64,000 bases of DNA from Pseudomonas lutea (lineage in GTDB: Bacteria; Pseudomonadota; Gammaproteobacteria; Pseudomonadales; Pseudomonadaceae): NCBI RefSeq assembly GCF_000759445.1, contig NZ_JRMB01000001.1:2356001-2420000 (forward strand), in the 5' to 3' direction. Shown here in pieces: positions 9,073 to 19,551 of the stretch. Position 1 is the stretch's first letter. Every line of letters begins with the position of its first letter. A program made the translations under genes and the position numbers. Below the pieces are notes generated by a model that searched no databases, was not told the DNA's origin, and saw only the letters and a program-made list of their open reading frames with translations.

Positions 9073-11051
9073 TGCACATCCCCCTCGATACTGCGGTCAG
9101 GCCAGGCCTGTTTGAATACCTGGCGCGCCGCGTCGGGTGTCCAGTTGTCGTCGCCCAACTGCATGCGCATGAGTTTCAGTGGATCACGCAGATCGCTGCA
9201 GCCCTCTTCGGCGCACGGCTGAAGGTAACTGACAGCGACCAGGGTCAGTGGCAGGTCTTCCCCGTCTCGCTTGACCGGATCCAGCGTGACGTTGCCTTTG
9301 GCCAGAAACCAACCCTTCTCGGGTTTTGAATTGGCACCCACGATGTCCAGCTGAGATTCATAGGGATAGTCGGTTTCCCAACGCCCGTCCGACTTGCCGC
9401 TTATGTGCACAATCTGGCTGTAGTCGGCTTTGCCGCCGGCCACCAGGCGGGCATACCCTCCTCCCGACATGGGTGAATAACTGACGTCGTTCAGCAGTCG
9501 AGACTGGATCTTTTTAAGGTCTTTGGTTTCAGTTTTCAGCCGGGCAAATTGCTCAAGTTGAGTCTGCGCCTGGTAGCCAGCCTGCTGAAGCTTGAGCTGT
9601 TCTTCAAACTGGCGCTGATTTTCGGCAGCACGTTGTCGCTCGGCCATCTGCGCCTCATGCATGAAGAGGTAGTTGTTGGCGTTTTGCGGGTTGAACTGCC
9701 AGCCTTTGGTGCTCCAGCTACGGTTGATATTGATTTCGTAAAGCCAGCTGTCGCGGTCATTTTTCAGCAGGCCCTGCGATAGATCCCGAACGGCGATGAA
9801 GTTAACGCCTGAGGTCTTCGGCTGAACCTGGTCCAGCGCGCTCAGCGCACTGAACACAGTGGTTTTAATGGTTTCAAGCTGGCGGAAAAGCTCCTGATTC
9901 TCAGCGACAGCCACCAGCGCCGGGTTGCGTGTATCCCAAGAGCCACTCCAGCTGTAAGACGCTCGCAGCAGGTAATGAATGCGGCTGGCCGGGTCACTGG
10001 CAAGCAGCATCAGGGCGTTCTTCTGGTTGTCGAAACCCACGATTGGCAGCGCCGGCGCCTGGCGATTGAACGCGATGCCCTTATGGAAGCTGCCCTCATA
10101 TTCCTTCAGCTTCACCCCGTCTGCGCGCATGAGCACCACTGCGCCTTCGCCTGTGGCGTAGCCATCGGATCCGCAAGTCACACCGGTGGATTTTGCACTG
10201 ACAAAGTTGGCGTCACCGTCCGGCTTGTAGGTGGTCCGAAACAGGCAGCCATTCTGGTCTTTGAGCTCGTAGAAAAAGGTCGCGGCTTTGATCGCATCGG
10301 CCTCGGCGGGCGGCGTCCAGCCGGACACCGCGAAAGCCGGCGCCACACGGGCGTTCGTCGCAGGCGCAGGTGATTCGGGCAGCGCAATCGGCTCAGGCGC
10401 TTGTGGGGGTGCAGCAGCGGGTACGGCTGCTGGCGGTGCTGGTGCAGGGGCTGGAGCTGCAGCCACTGCAGGCGCGGGTGGCGGAACTGGATCTGAAGCC
10501 GCAGAGGCTGCAGGTGCAGGATTTGCTGCCGCAGCAGGTTCAGGTGAAGGCACCGGGTTCGCCGCCGTAGCCGCAGCGAGTGCAGCGGGTACAGCGGGTA
10601 CAGCTGCAGGTGCAGGAACAACGGGTGCGGAGGTCGGGTTTGGCTCAGGCACACGTGCGGCAGCGCTTTCAGAGCCCGATGCAGCCGACGCAGGGCTTGC
10701 CGCTACGTGGCTGGACCAATCCTCAGCCTTCGCGGCCGCGCCATTGGCAACAAGCTGACCTTGGGCGTTGTAGCTTTTCCAGGTCACCGTCGCAGCGCTC
10801 GGGCATTGGCTGGCAAGCAGGCCGCCCAGTTTAGGCAGCAGGCGCGCCACCGCTTCGTTATCCGGCGTGCCTGCGAAGGCAAAGCGCAACGCAAGCGGGT
10901 TGGTGCACCACGGCTGGTTGTCGGCATGGTCAACGAACACTTCGACGTTTTCGCCCTTGGAAAACGCCAGTCGGTACGCGGCCGCATGAACGTTCGCACA
11001 CACGGCAAGCCCGAGCAGGGCCAGCGGCAATTGTTTACTCAGGTTTTTCAT
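9069..11051 (-). CDS. Secreted protein with Pro/Ala-rich linker and coiled coil, unknown function
   Basis: A 660-residue exported protein with signal peptide ending VCANVHAAAY. Residues about 20-105 form a small domain with cysteines (QPWCTNP, ASQCPSA). Residues about 115-235 are a low-complexity linker of Ala, Pro and Val. Next comes a globular part with paired cysteines (NGCLFRTTY, GVTCGSDG). A charged coiled coil around AERQRAAENQRQFEEQLKLQ and a C-terminal domain follow. The ATG at 11051 overlaps the upstream stop; a TTG one codon earlier is possible. The linker could span the periplasm. Not recognised. Confidence 0.78.
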   Translation of the reverse strand: MKNLSKQLPLALLGLAVCANVHAAAYRLAFSKGENVEVFVDHADNQPWCTNPLALRFAFAGTPDNEAVARLLPKLGGLLASQCPSAATVTWKSYNAQGQLVANGAAAKAEDWSSHVAASPASAASGSESAAARVPEPNPTSAPVVPAPAAVPAVPAALAAATAANPVPSPEPAAAANPAPAASAASDPVPPPAPAVAAAPAPAPAPPAAVPAAAPPQAPEPIALPESPAPATNARVAPAFAVSGWTPPAEADAIKAATFFYELKDQNGCLFRTTYKPDGDANFVSAKSTGVTCGSDGYATGEGAVVLMRADGVKLKEYEGSFHKGIAFNRQAPALPIVGFDNQKNALMLLASDPASRIHYLLRASYSWSGSWDTRNPALVAVAENQELFRQLETIKTTVFSALSALDQVQPKTSGVNFIAVRDLSQGLLKNDRDSWLYEININRSWSTKGWQFNPQNANNYLFMHEAQMAERQRAAENQRQFEEQLKLQQAGYQAQTQLEQFARLKTETKDLKKIQSRLLNDVSYSPMSGGGYARLVAGGKADYSQIVHISGKSDGRWETDYPYESQLDIVGANSKPEKGWFLAKGNVTLDPVKRDGEDLPLTLVAVSYLQPCAEEGCSDLRDPLKLMRMQLGDDNWTPDAARQVFKQAWPDRSIEGDVQ

Positions 11052-11944
11052 CAAATCAGTTCCCAGGCGCCGTCGCCTGCCTGGCAGGCCTTGACAGTCT
11101 GCTTCTCGGCTTGGCTGTCCTTGGCTTTGACGTCGTAGGTAATCGTGCGGCAGGTGGTTTGTGCAGTGAGCTTGTCTTCCACCGGCTTGGCATCGATGGC
11201 ATCAAGATCTACGCCCTGTTTGGCGGCGCTGGCAGCGTCGAGGTTGTCCAGATCGGTGGCGCTGTCGGCAGGCGCCTGTTTGGCAGCATTGGCGGCAACC
11301 ATGACAGGCTTGGGCGCCACGGCTTCCACCAGTGGGGCGTACACGTAGCCTACGGTCACGCCGCGGCGGCCGACCATGATCCAGTCGTTGTGGGTGCGGC
11401 CCAACGCCGTGAAGGTCGAGCTCGGCGGTAACCCACCCACTTTCTCGGCATTGCTGTCCGGCGCGCTGCGCAGGTTGGCCGATTTGATGGTCCGGTAGGG
11501 TTTGTTCAACACGGTCATGTCGGTGACCGGCTGGATCTTCGGCAGGCGCTTGACCGCCACTTGGCGCGCCTGGGTCTCGGTACTGACAGGGGTGATTTGC
11601 GCGCTGCTGCCGCTGTGATCGGACTGCCAGCTGCTGGCCTGCCCGTCCTGGTTTCTGCTGAGCACTTGCTGGGTCTGGACGGCGAGCGCCGCACGGTCAG
11701 CTTCATCCATCTTCGCGCCGATGGTTTTACCCAGCAATGCGCCGCCCAGGCCACCGATCAACATCGCTGCGGTTCGCCCGCCGCCCGAACCAATGCGGCT
11801 GCCGATTAGTACGCCAGCGGCGCCGCCAATGACCGTGCCGATGTTTTCCTTGTTAGCCCAGTCGGGACCCGACGTGGCGCAACCGGATGAAAAACCAATG
11901 CTCAATACGAGCAACGCGGCAGCGGTTTTTTTTGCAAGATCCAT
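11051..11944 (-). CDS. Lipoprotein with glycine-zipper and bacterial SH3 domain
   Basis: A 297-residue lipoprotein (lipobox near FSSGC). The mature N-terminus has a glycine-zipper segment (IGGAAGVLIGSRIGSGGG, then GGLGGALLGKTIGAKMDEAD) as in the 17-kDa surface antigen and Slp/Pcp outer-membrane lipoproteins. A bacterial SH3 domain follows (YRTIKSANLRSAPDSNAEKV, with GRTHNDWIMVG and GYVYAPLVE). The C-terminal part has two cysteines (TTCRTITYD, KACQAGDGAW). First gene of the operon with the two genes behind it, so the three may form one envelope complex bound to peptidoglycan. Confidence 0.83.
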   Translation of the reverse strand: MDLAKKTAAALLVLSIGFSSGCATSGPDWANKENIGTVIGGAAGVLIGSRIGSGGGRTAAMLIGGLGGALLGKTIGAKMDEADRAALAVQTQQVLSRNQDGQASSWQSDHSGSSAQITPVSTETQARQVAVKRLPKIQPVTDMTVLNKPYRTIKSANLRSAPDSNAEKVGGLPPSSTFTALGRTHNDWIMVGRRGVTVGYVYAPLVEAVAPKPVMVAANAAKQAPADSATDLDNLDAASAAKQGVDLDAIDAKPVEDKLTAQTTCRTITYDVKAKDSQAEKQTVKACQAGDGAWELI

Positions 11945-12081
11945 CGCACAGTCCTCTGGCGTAAAAGAGAAATCTGCAGGGATGGATCAGCACATCGGTG
12001 TGATCAAGCGGCCTTCATCCCTGAAGAAGTGCGCGGATTACACACAAATTCGAAAAGAGTCACAACAAGTTTCACGGTGCG

Positions 12082-12840
12082 TCAGATTTGCGACAAGCCT
12101 CCATCCACCATCAATTCCACGCCGTTCACGTATCGGGCGTCTTCAGATGCCAGGAACAGCGCCGCACTGGCGATTTCTTCGGGCTCTGCCATGTAGCCCA
12201 GGGGCGTGATCCGCTCGACGTGCTGGCGCAATGCAGCGATGTCGCTCTCGCTCATGTTGAGGCCGTTGTCCATTAGTGGCGTGCGGGTGAAGCCAGGGCT
12301 CAAAACGTTCGCGCGGATTCTACGGTCCTTGAGCTCATTGGCCCACGTGCGCGCAAAAGATCGCACTGCCGCCTTGGACGCGTTGTACAGGCTCAATCCT
12401 TCCATGCCGTTGCTGGAGCAAATCGAGGCGGTCAGGATGATGGAGGAAGCGTCCTTCATCAGGGGAAGAAGCGTCTGGACGCTGAAGAAAACGCCTTTGA
12501 CGTTAACGTCAAACATGCCGTAGTAAGCGGCCTCGCTGGTTTTTCCCAGCGGATTTTTCTCGCATATTCCGGCGTTCGCGAACACGGCGTCCAGCCGGTC
12601 GCCCTGCCTTTCAATTGTGGCCTTGAGCGCATCTAGATCCGCCTGGCACGACACATTGGAGATCACCGCAACGGCCTTGTCGCCGAGCCTGTCAGCCGCC
12701 GCGCCCAGCGTGTCTGCTCCCCGTCCGGTGATGTAAACGCGTTTCGCTCCCTCGGCGATCAAGCCTTGTGCGATGGAAAAACCGATCCCCGTGGACCCGC
12801 CTGTTACGACGGCCACCTGCTGGGCGAATTTACCTGACAT
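12082..12840 (-). CDS. SDR-family oxidoreductase
   Basis: A 252-residue short-chain dehydrogenase with all classical motifs: cofactor-binding TGGSTGIG, NAG in VFANAGI, catalytic serine in LTASICSSNG, and YNASK. The C-terminal NGVELMVDGG ending is typical of the FabG-like group. The ATG at 12840 has an AGGAAG site; the longer open frame is not used. The substrate cannot be predicted. It is divergent from the MFS exporter gene across about 250 bases, and a LysR regulator lies just beyond the exporter, suggesting a small detoxification unit. Confidence 0.88.
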   Translation of the reverse strand: MSGKFAQQVAVVTGGSTGIGFSIAQGLIAEGAKRVYITGRGADTLGAAADRLGDKAVAVISNVSCQADLDALKATIERQGDRLDAVFANAGICEKNPLGKTSEAAYYGMFDVNVKGVFFSVQTLLPLMKDASSIILTASICSSNGMEGLSLYNASKAAVRSFARTWANELKDRRIRANVLSPGFTRTPLMDNGLNMSESDIAALRQHVERITPLGYMAEPEEIASAALFLASEDARYVNGVELMVDGGLSQI

Positions 12841-13088
12841 GTCTGACTTCCTGGTTGTGGATATTGGAGGTGGTCTGGAACGACCTCGCCCAATGATGAG
12901 CGTCATGGCAGCCGCGCGGCACTGACACGAATGAACGACCACCGTGCAGTTTTGTAAGGCGAAAAGGCGGCAGCATTCGCCTAAGTTGGGGCGCAGCGGT
13001 CTGGCCGGCCGGGCGAGACGCCTGTTCCAAACGGCCGGGTCTTTAATCTCTGTCTTTCTCTCGCTGCGAACCCTGAGTTCCGCACAGG

Positions 13089-14558
13089 ATGTCTGTCATG
13101 TCCCGAACCGAAATTGAAATCGACGCGCCCGACCCTCGGCGCTGGTTGATGTTCGCCATATTGCTGGTAGGGGCGTTTCTCCCGCCTCTGGATTTTTTTA
13201 TCGTTAACGTCGCGCTGCCGTCGATCCAGCAGGACCTGGGCACCGGGTCCTCGGCCGAGCAGTTGGTGATCTCCTCTTATGCGACGCTTTATGCCGTGAC
13301 CCTGATAACCGGTGGGCGGCTTGGAGATCTGTACGGGCGGGGGCGGATGTTTTTCCTGGGTCTGCTGGGCTTCGCCGCGGCGTCGCTGATGTGCGGCCTG
13401 GCGGCGTCACCCGGGATGCTCATCCTGGGACGCGCCTTGCAGGGCGTGACCGCCGCCGTCATGGCGCCTCAGGCCCTCGCCTCGGTGCAGGCGATCTTCC
13501 CGGCGTCGCAAAGACCACTGGCATTAAGTCTGTATGGGGCTGTATTCGGGCTCGCGTCCGTGATCGGCCAAGCGCTGGGTGGCTTTTTGATTGCGGTCGA
13601 CGTGATGGGCATGGGCTGGCGTGCGATTTTTCTGGTCAATCTGCCGGTGGCATTGCTGGTCATCGCGTTCGGCCTTCCGGTGCTCAAGGAAACCCGTGCG
13701 CGGCGCGCCAGCAAGCTCGACCTGGTGGGCACGGCATTGTCGATGCTGACACTGACTGCGCTGGTGGTGCCCTTGATTGAGGGGCGCGCAGCAGGATGGC
13801 CGCTGTGGGCATGGTTATCTCTGGCCGCAGCGCCCGTGCTGGCCGTGCTGTTCTGGCGCTATGAAACCCGCCTGCACCTGGCCGGCGGCACGCCCCTCCT
13901 CGACCCAGCTGCGCTAAAGGCGCCTGGTCTCGGCCGAGCTTTACTGGTCGCGCTGTGTTTCTACGCGGTCGGCGTGTTTTTTCTGATTTTTTCGGTGTAC
14001 GTCCAAGGCGCGCTGCAGATGAGCGCACTGGACGCCGGGCTGATCTTTTTGCCCTTTGGAGCGGGATTTCTGCTCGGTCCCCTGTCGGTTCCTGCACTCA
14101 GGCGCATCCTTGGAGACTACGTGAATCCCGCTGGCATGGGACTGGAAGTCATCGGCTTTCTATGGCTCGGCTGGCTGGTGTCATCAACCCCGGCCGCGAT
14201 CGCACCACCCTTCAGTTCCCTGGCCGTCATTCTGTTTCTGATTGGATTGGGGCAAGGGCTGGCGCTGCCGACCTTGATGCGCATGGTGACGGGCCGAGTC
14301 GCGCCAGCGTATGCCGGCATGATCGCAGGCATCACCAGCGCCACATTGCAGATCAGCACATCGCTGAGCGTCGCCCTGATTGGCGGCGTGTTCTATACGC
14401 TGCAAGGGGAACAGGCAACGACAGTCAGCATTACTCACGCCTTCACGGTCTCTGTTCTGTGCATCGCCGTCTGCCTGGCGGCAGGTGTTGCGCTGAGCCT
14501 GAGTCTGGTCCGCCAGCCTGTGCAGATAACGGAAACCTCGGCTGCGCGCTCGACCTGA
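13089..14558 (+). CDS. MFS drug exporter, 14-TM DHA2 family
   Basis: A 489-residue transporter of the EmrB/QacA (DHA2) family. The N-terminus has MFAILLVGAFLPPLDFFIVNVALPSI segments typical of the family (shown here only in part), motif A as GGRLGDLYGRGRMFF and motif C-like glycine pattern in GAVFGLASVIGQALGGF. About fourteen hydrophobic segments are visible. Such pumps use the proton gradient to export lipophilic toxins. A second ATG at 13098 is an alternative start. No membrane-fusion gene is adjacent, so it probably acts alone in the inner membrane. Confidence 0.87.
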   Translation: MSVMSRTEIEIDAPDPRRWLMFAILLVGAFLPPLDFFIVNVALPSIQQDLGTGSSAEQLVISSYATLYAVTLITGGRLGDLYGRGRMFFLGLLGFAAASLMCGLAASPGMLILGRALQGVTAAVMAPQALASVQAIFPASQRPLALSLYGAVFGLASVIGQALGGFLIAVDVMGMGWRAIFLVNLPVALLVIAFGLPVLKETRARRASKLDLVGTALSMLTLTALVVPLIEGRAAGWPLWAWLSLAAAPVLAVLFWRYETRLHLAGGTPLLDPAALKAPGLGRALLVALCFYAVGVFFLIFSVYVQGALQMSALDAGLIFLPFGAGFLLGPLSVPALRRILGDYVNPAGMGLEVIGFLWLGWLVSSTPAAIAPPFSSLAVILFLIGLGQGLALPTLMRMVTGRVAPAYAGMIAGITSATLQISTSLSVALIGGVFYTLQGEQATTVSITHAFTVSVLCIAVCLAAGVALSLSLVRQPVQITETSAARST

Positions 14559-14578
14559 GAAACGACGACCCTCCCGCT

Positions 14579-15430
14579 CTACCCTGCGCCGATCATGCTT
14601 GAGGCAAGGTCGGCCAGCGCACGCAACCGATCCATCTGGCGCATGTCCTGGTGATAGCCCATCCAGATGTCTCGTCCCGGTGGCGGCTCGTCCTCATCCA
14701 ACCGTCGCAGCCCCGGCTCCGAGTCGCCCAGCACCCGGGGCAAGACGGCGACGCCCAGACCTTTCGCACACATTCGCGCCTGAACCGTTCGGCTACTGCT
14801 GGTGAACACGGTGCGTGCGAGCGGATAACGCTGCTGCAGCCATTGCACGTCAGGGTAGTGAGCCTGGGCGACATTCATGAGAATCAGGCCCAGGCCCTCG
14901 CCGTCAGTATTCGGCGCCGGGGCATGCAGCGCGGCGTAAAGTCCGTAGGGCAATGTGGTCAGCTTGCGATGGACGATGTCAGGTTCGGTAAAAGGGACGA
15001 TCCGGAAGGCAATGTCGGCGTCCCGGCGGGCAAGGTCAAACAACCGATGCCCGGCGATGACCTCAGGAACGATCAGCGGATACCGCCGTACCAGTTCGCT
15101 GAGGACCGGCGACAGCACGTGGCAGGCGAACCAGTCCGCTGAGGAGATGCGCAACAGCCCTTCCGGCTGATCGCCATGCCCTGCCAGACGACGTTCGATG
15201 GCCAGGGCGCTGTGTTCCATGTCCTGCGCCAGACTGAGAATCTTCTCGCCGCTGTCGGTGAGTACCAGCCCTTGGGCAGTGCGCAGAAAAAACGGCTGCC
15301 CGCTGGTTTGCTCAAGCACTTGCAGGCGTCGCCCCACCGTCGGGTGACTGACCCCCAACTGCCGGGCGGCGCCACCCAGCGAGCCGCTGCGGGCAATCGC
15401 CAGAAACACCCGCATGTCACTCCAGTCCAT
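14579..15430 (-). CDS. LysR-family transcriptional regulator
   Basis: A 283-residue regulator with an N-terminal winged helix (MDWSDMRVFLAIARSGSLGG, then ARQLGVSHPTVGRRLQVLE) and a LysR substrate-binding domain from residue ~90 (GLLRISSADW, PDIVHRKL, CAKGLGVAVLPR). The MDWSD opening and lack of the usual QPALS motif place it in the group that often controls small oxidoreductase or efflux genes. It is convergent with the MFS exporter gene, 20 bases away, and may regulate the SDR/MFS pair. Inducer unknown. Confidence 0.88.
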   Translation of the reverse strand: MDWSDMRVFLAIARSGSLGGAARQLGVSHPTVGRRLQVLEQTSGQPFFLRTAQGLVLTDSGEKILSLAQDMEHSALAIERRLAGHGDQPEGLLRISSADWFACHVLSPVLSELVRRYPLIVPEVIAGHRLFDLARRDADIAFRIVPFTEPDIVHRKLTTLPYGLYAALHAPAPNTDGEGLGLILMNVAQAHYPDVQWLQQRYPLARTVFTSSSRTVQARMCAKGLGVAVLPRVLGDSEPGLRRLDEDEPPPGRDIWMGYHQDMRQMDRLRALADLASSMIGAG

Positions 15431-15494
15431 GCCTCACCCCGTTCGAAAATAAAGGACGAGGCTGCAACAATGGCAGTCCCGCAGCAATACCGCC

Positions 15495-15962
15495 TCACCC
15501 CCTGCCCTTCAACTCCGTCAGTTTCTGCATGACGCCCGCTGCCGTCTGCTCGCCCATCAGTTGCTCGCGCACCTTGCCCTTGTCGTCGATGATGTAGGTC
15601 ACCGGGAGGGCTCCGCTTTTGGGGAGGTCGTAATGCTCGGCGGGGTCTTGGGCCAGCACAGTGAATGTGATGCCGAGTGCCTTGCTGGCGCTCTTGAGGT
15701 CTTCACCTTGCAGGTTGTCGAAATTGACACCGAAGACGCTGACGTTCTGATCTTTCAATTGCTCGGACAGCCGGTTCAGCTCGGGGATTTCTGTCCGGCA
15801 CGGACCGCACCATTCGGCCCAGTAATTGACCACCAGCCAGTGCTTGTCGATGCGGTTGCTGGCCACTTTCTGGCCGTTCTGGTCCGTGCCCAGGTCCACG
15901 CCGCAGCCGCTGAGCAACAGACTTCCCACCAGCGCTGCTACCGCTGCCAATCGCCTTGCCAT
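15495..15962 (-). CDS. TlpA-like thioredoxin-fold lipoprotein
   Basis: A 155-residue lipoprotein (lipobox LLLSGCGVDL) with one thioredoxin fold. The active site is WAEWCGPCRTEIPEL and the cis-proline lies in SGALPVTYIID. It most resembles TlpA/ResA periplasmic reductases that reduce disulfides, for example in cytochrome c or copper-site maturation. No cytochrome gene is adjacent; the arsC-wrbA pair is divergent from it. The family is clear but the client protein is not. Confidence 0.87.
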   Translation of the reverse strand: MARRLAAVAALVGSLLLSGCGVDLGTDQNGQKVASNRIDKHWLVVNYWAEWCGPCRTEIPELNRLSEQLKDQNVSVFGVNFDNLQGEDLKSASKALGITFTVLAQDPAEHYDLPKSGALPVTYIIDDKGKVREQLMGEQTAAGVMQKLTELKGRG

Positions 15963-16096
15963 GATGCCGTTTCCTTCTGCGTGCTGTTTATTCCGGCTCT
16001 TCGCGGTGTCGGTTGTGCATCGTTCACCGCCTGATACCGGTCATTGCCGTGACGAAGGTAGAATAGCCGCCACCTCAGGCAAGATGCGACCTGCAA

Positions 16097-17052
<956 letters not shown>

Positions 17053-17295
17053 CAACCGCAGGCAGTGCTCGCGCTCGATTGTGGGAACCCCTTGCTCAAA
17101 CCGGGTCGAATGCACAGCTTTGTGAACGCGCACCGGGGCTGAGCCGCAGCGACCTGTCCGAGACGTCGTTATCGACTGATACGACGATTCTTGGCTGCGG
17201 CCCAGACCCAGCGCGCCCCTGCAAGGGAACGGCGTCAACATTCGTAACCGGTTTTGAGCAGCGATCGCGCACATGAATTTTGTTTTGGAGAGGGC

Positions 17296-17967
17296 ATGCA
17301 AGACTACAAATGGCTGAATGAATACTGTCTCAACCGCTTTGGTTCCGCCGCCGCCCTTGAGGCGCATCTGCCCACCCCTGCCACGCCGAAGAAACTCAAG
17401 GCCCTGACTGACGACCGCTACCTGTCGACCATGGCGCTACGGGTATTTCGTGCCGGCCTCAAACACAGCCTGGTGGACGCCAAATGGCCGGCCTTCGAGC
17501 AGGTCTTCTTCGGCTTCGACCCGGAAAAAGTCACGCTGATGGGCGGCGACCATCTGGAACGCCTGATGCAGGACGCGCGGATCATCCGCCACCTGGGCAA
17601 GCTCAAGAGCGTGCCGCGCAACGCGCAATTGATCCTCGACATCGCCCATGAACACGGCAGCTTCGGCAATTTCATCGCCGACTGGCCAGTGACCGACATC
17701 GTCGGGCTGTGGCGCTATCTGTTCAAGCACGGCAACCAGATGGGCGGGCTGTCGGCGCCCCGTTTCCTGCGCATGGTCGGCAAGGACACCTTCATCCCCA
17801 GCCATGACGTGGTGGCTGCGCTCAACGCCCAGAAAATCGTCGACCGCGTGCCGAGCAGTCAGCGCGATCAGGCAGCGGTGCAGACGGCGTTCAACCAGTG
17901 GCACGCCGAGAGCGGCAGGCCGATGAGCCAGCTGTCGATGATGCTGTCTTACACCGCCAACCACTGA
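17296..17967 (+). CDS. DNA-3-methyladenine glycosylase I-like protein (Tag family)
   Basis: A 223-residue soluble protein of the helix-hairpin-helix DNA glycosylase superfamily, Tag branch. Family-like parts are YLSTMALRVFRAGLKHSLVD, WPAFEQVFFGFDPEKV, and ARIIRHLGKLKSVPRNAQLI. It lacks the N-terminal cysteine/histidine zinc snap of E. coli Tag, so it is a divergent member and its base specificity is uncertain. The ATG at 17296 follows TTTTGGAGAGGG, a good ribosome site. It probably takes part in base excision repair of alkylated DNA. Confidence 0.8.
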   Translation: MQDYKWLNEYCLNRFGSAAALEAHLPTPATPKKLKALTDDRYLSTMALRVFRAGLKHSLVDAKWPAFEQVFFGFDPEKVTLMGGDHLERLMQDARIIRHLGKLKSVPRNAQLILDIAHEHGSFGNFIADWPVTDIVGLWRYLFKHGNQMGGLSAPRFLRMVGKDTFIPSHDVVAALNAQKIVDRVPSSQRDQAAVQTAFNQWHAESGRPMSQLSMMLSYTANH

Positions 17968-18015
17968 TCGCTTTCCCGGCAGAGCAAAAAGACACAGCGC
18001 GTAACAAATCGGCGG

Positions 18016-18025
18016 TCGTATACAA
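18016..18025 (+). promoter_or_regulatory. Candidate GntR operator upstream of the GntR gene
   Basis: TCGTATACAA, one base off a perfect 10-bp palindrome, lies 32 bases before the GTG start of the GntR gene. The same motif occurs before the ABC transporter gene (24643) and before the DapA-family gene (32007). It fits the FadR-subfamily pattern GT-N2-AC with outer T and A, and overlaps a TATACA -10-like sequence, as expected for autoregulation. Confidence 0.55.
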
Positions 18026-18057
18026 TATTCGCCATCCGTTCCTGCCGAGTCATTCGC

Positions 18058-18741
18058 GTGCCTTTTCTTCTTTCTGACGCCCCCAACCTCGGCGTCGCGC
18101 CCTCCGCGTCCGAGGTGATCTCCAAATACCTGCGCGAGTCGATCATCTCGGGGCAATTCGCCGAGGACGAGCCGATTCGCCAGGACGACATTGCCCGGGT
18201 GTTCAACGTGAGCAAGATTCCGGTCCGTGAAGCCCTGAAGCGCCTGGAGGCCGAAGGACTGGTGCAATTCCAGCGCAACAAGGGCGCCGTGGTCACGCGG
18301 ATTTCCGAGCCGGAGCTGGCGCAGATTTTCGAAGTGCGGGTGCTGCTGGAGGTCCAGGCCATACGCCTTGCAGTGCCAAGAATGACCGCCGCCCAGCTTG
18401 ATCGGGCTCAGGCGATTTGCGATGAGTTCATGAGCGACGACGACATCGGGCGCTGGGCAGAGCTGAACTGGGCGTTCCACACCTGCCTGTACGAGGCGGC
18501 GCAACGGCCGTTTTTGCTGAACATGATTCGTTCGATCCACGACAAGGTCGAACGCTACCTGCGCGTGCAGATGAGCTTTGACGAGGGCAAAGAACGCGCC
18601 GATCAGGAACACCGCGAGATCCTCAAGGCCTGTGCCGATCGTGATGTCGACAAGGCCGCCGAATTGATCGAGCACCACATCATCGGTGTCTGCCGAACGC
18701 TATACGCCCACCTCCCCCACGCAGTCCTCAGCGAAATCTGA
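18058..18741 (+). CDS. GntR-family (FCD) regulator of the hydroxyproline region
   Basis: A 227-residue FadR-subfamily regulator. The N-terminal winged helix reads SEVISKYLRESIISGQFAED, then DDIARVFNVSKIPVREALKR and EAEGLVQFQRNKGAVVTRIS. The C-terminal FCD domain spans residues ~85-220 with metal-ligand-like positions (CDEF, NWAFHTCLY, DQEHREILKAC). It starts with GTG. It heads a region of hydroxyproline genes and probably represses or activates them in response to hydroxyproline or a pathway intermediate. The shared palindrome at three places supports this. Confidence 0.88.
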   Translation: MPFLLSDAPNLGVAPSASEVISKYLRESIISGQFAEDEPIRQDDIARVFNVSKIPVREALKRLEAEGLVQFQRNKGAVVTRISEPELAQIFEVRVLLEVQAIRLAVPRMTAAQLDRAQAICDEFMSDDDIGRWAELNWAFHTCLYEAAQRPFLLNMIRSIHDKVERYLRVQMSFDEGKERADQEHREILKACADRDVDKAAELIEHHIIGVCRTLYAHLPHAVLSEI

Positions 18742-18844
18742 GCGGTCAGCCGCTGTGCCGATTTCGTCATCGTGACGGGCGAAATCGGTCAAGACCCCGG
18801 GCCTGCTTCGCGGCACTCTGATCGGAATCGAAACGCAGCGCGCT

Positions 18845-19545
18845 GCTCTACGTGGCAGCGGATAGGTACGCAGTGCTCTACGTGGGACCAGAGAGGTACG
18901 CAGTGCTCTAAGTGGGACCGGCTTTAGCCGGGAAGACGCCAGCGGCAACAACCTGAATTTTGCAGCGTGACGGCCAATGCCTTCCCGGCTGAAGCCCTAC
19001 CTCACGGCGCTGCCAGCTCCCAAGATGTACGCAGTGCTCTACGTGGGACCGGCTTTAGCCGGGAAGACGCCAGCGGCAACAGCCTGAATTTTGCAGCGTG
19101 ACGGCCAATGCCTTCCCGGCTGAAGCCGGTCCTACCACACGGCGCTGCCAGCTCCCGGGATGTACGCACTGCTTTAAGTGGGACCGGCTTCAGCCGGGAA
19201 GAGGCCAGCGGCAACAACCTGAATTTTGCAGCGCGACGGCCAATGCCTTCCCGGCTGAAGCCGGTCCTACCACACGGCGCTGCCAGCTCCCGGGATGTAC
19301 GCAGTGGTTTAAGTGGGACCGGCTTCAGCCGGGAAGACGCCAGCGGCAACAGCCTGAATTTTGCAGCGTGACGGCCAATGCCTTCCCGGCTGAAGCCGGT
19401 CCTACCTCACGGTGCTGCCAGCTCCCAAGATGTACGCAGTGCTCTACGTGGGACCGGCTTTAGCCGGGAAGAGGCCAGCGGCAACAACCTGAATTTTGCA
19501 GAGACACAACCAACGTCGTTCCGGCGCAGGCCAGACCTACCAGGG
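18845..19545. repeat. REP array with 135-bp period
   Basis: The region between the GntR gene and the epimerase gene is a tandem array built on GTGGGACCGGCTTTAGCCGG and its inverse TTCCCGGCTGAAGCCGGTCC. The left element begins at 18912, 19043, 19178, 19313 and 19448, so the period is 131 then exactly 135 three times. Spacer words (AACAACCTGAATTTTGCAG, CGCTGCCAGCTCCC) are conserved between units. Reading frames in it are repeat artefacts. Confidence 0.9.
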
Positions 19546-19551
19546 GAATAC

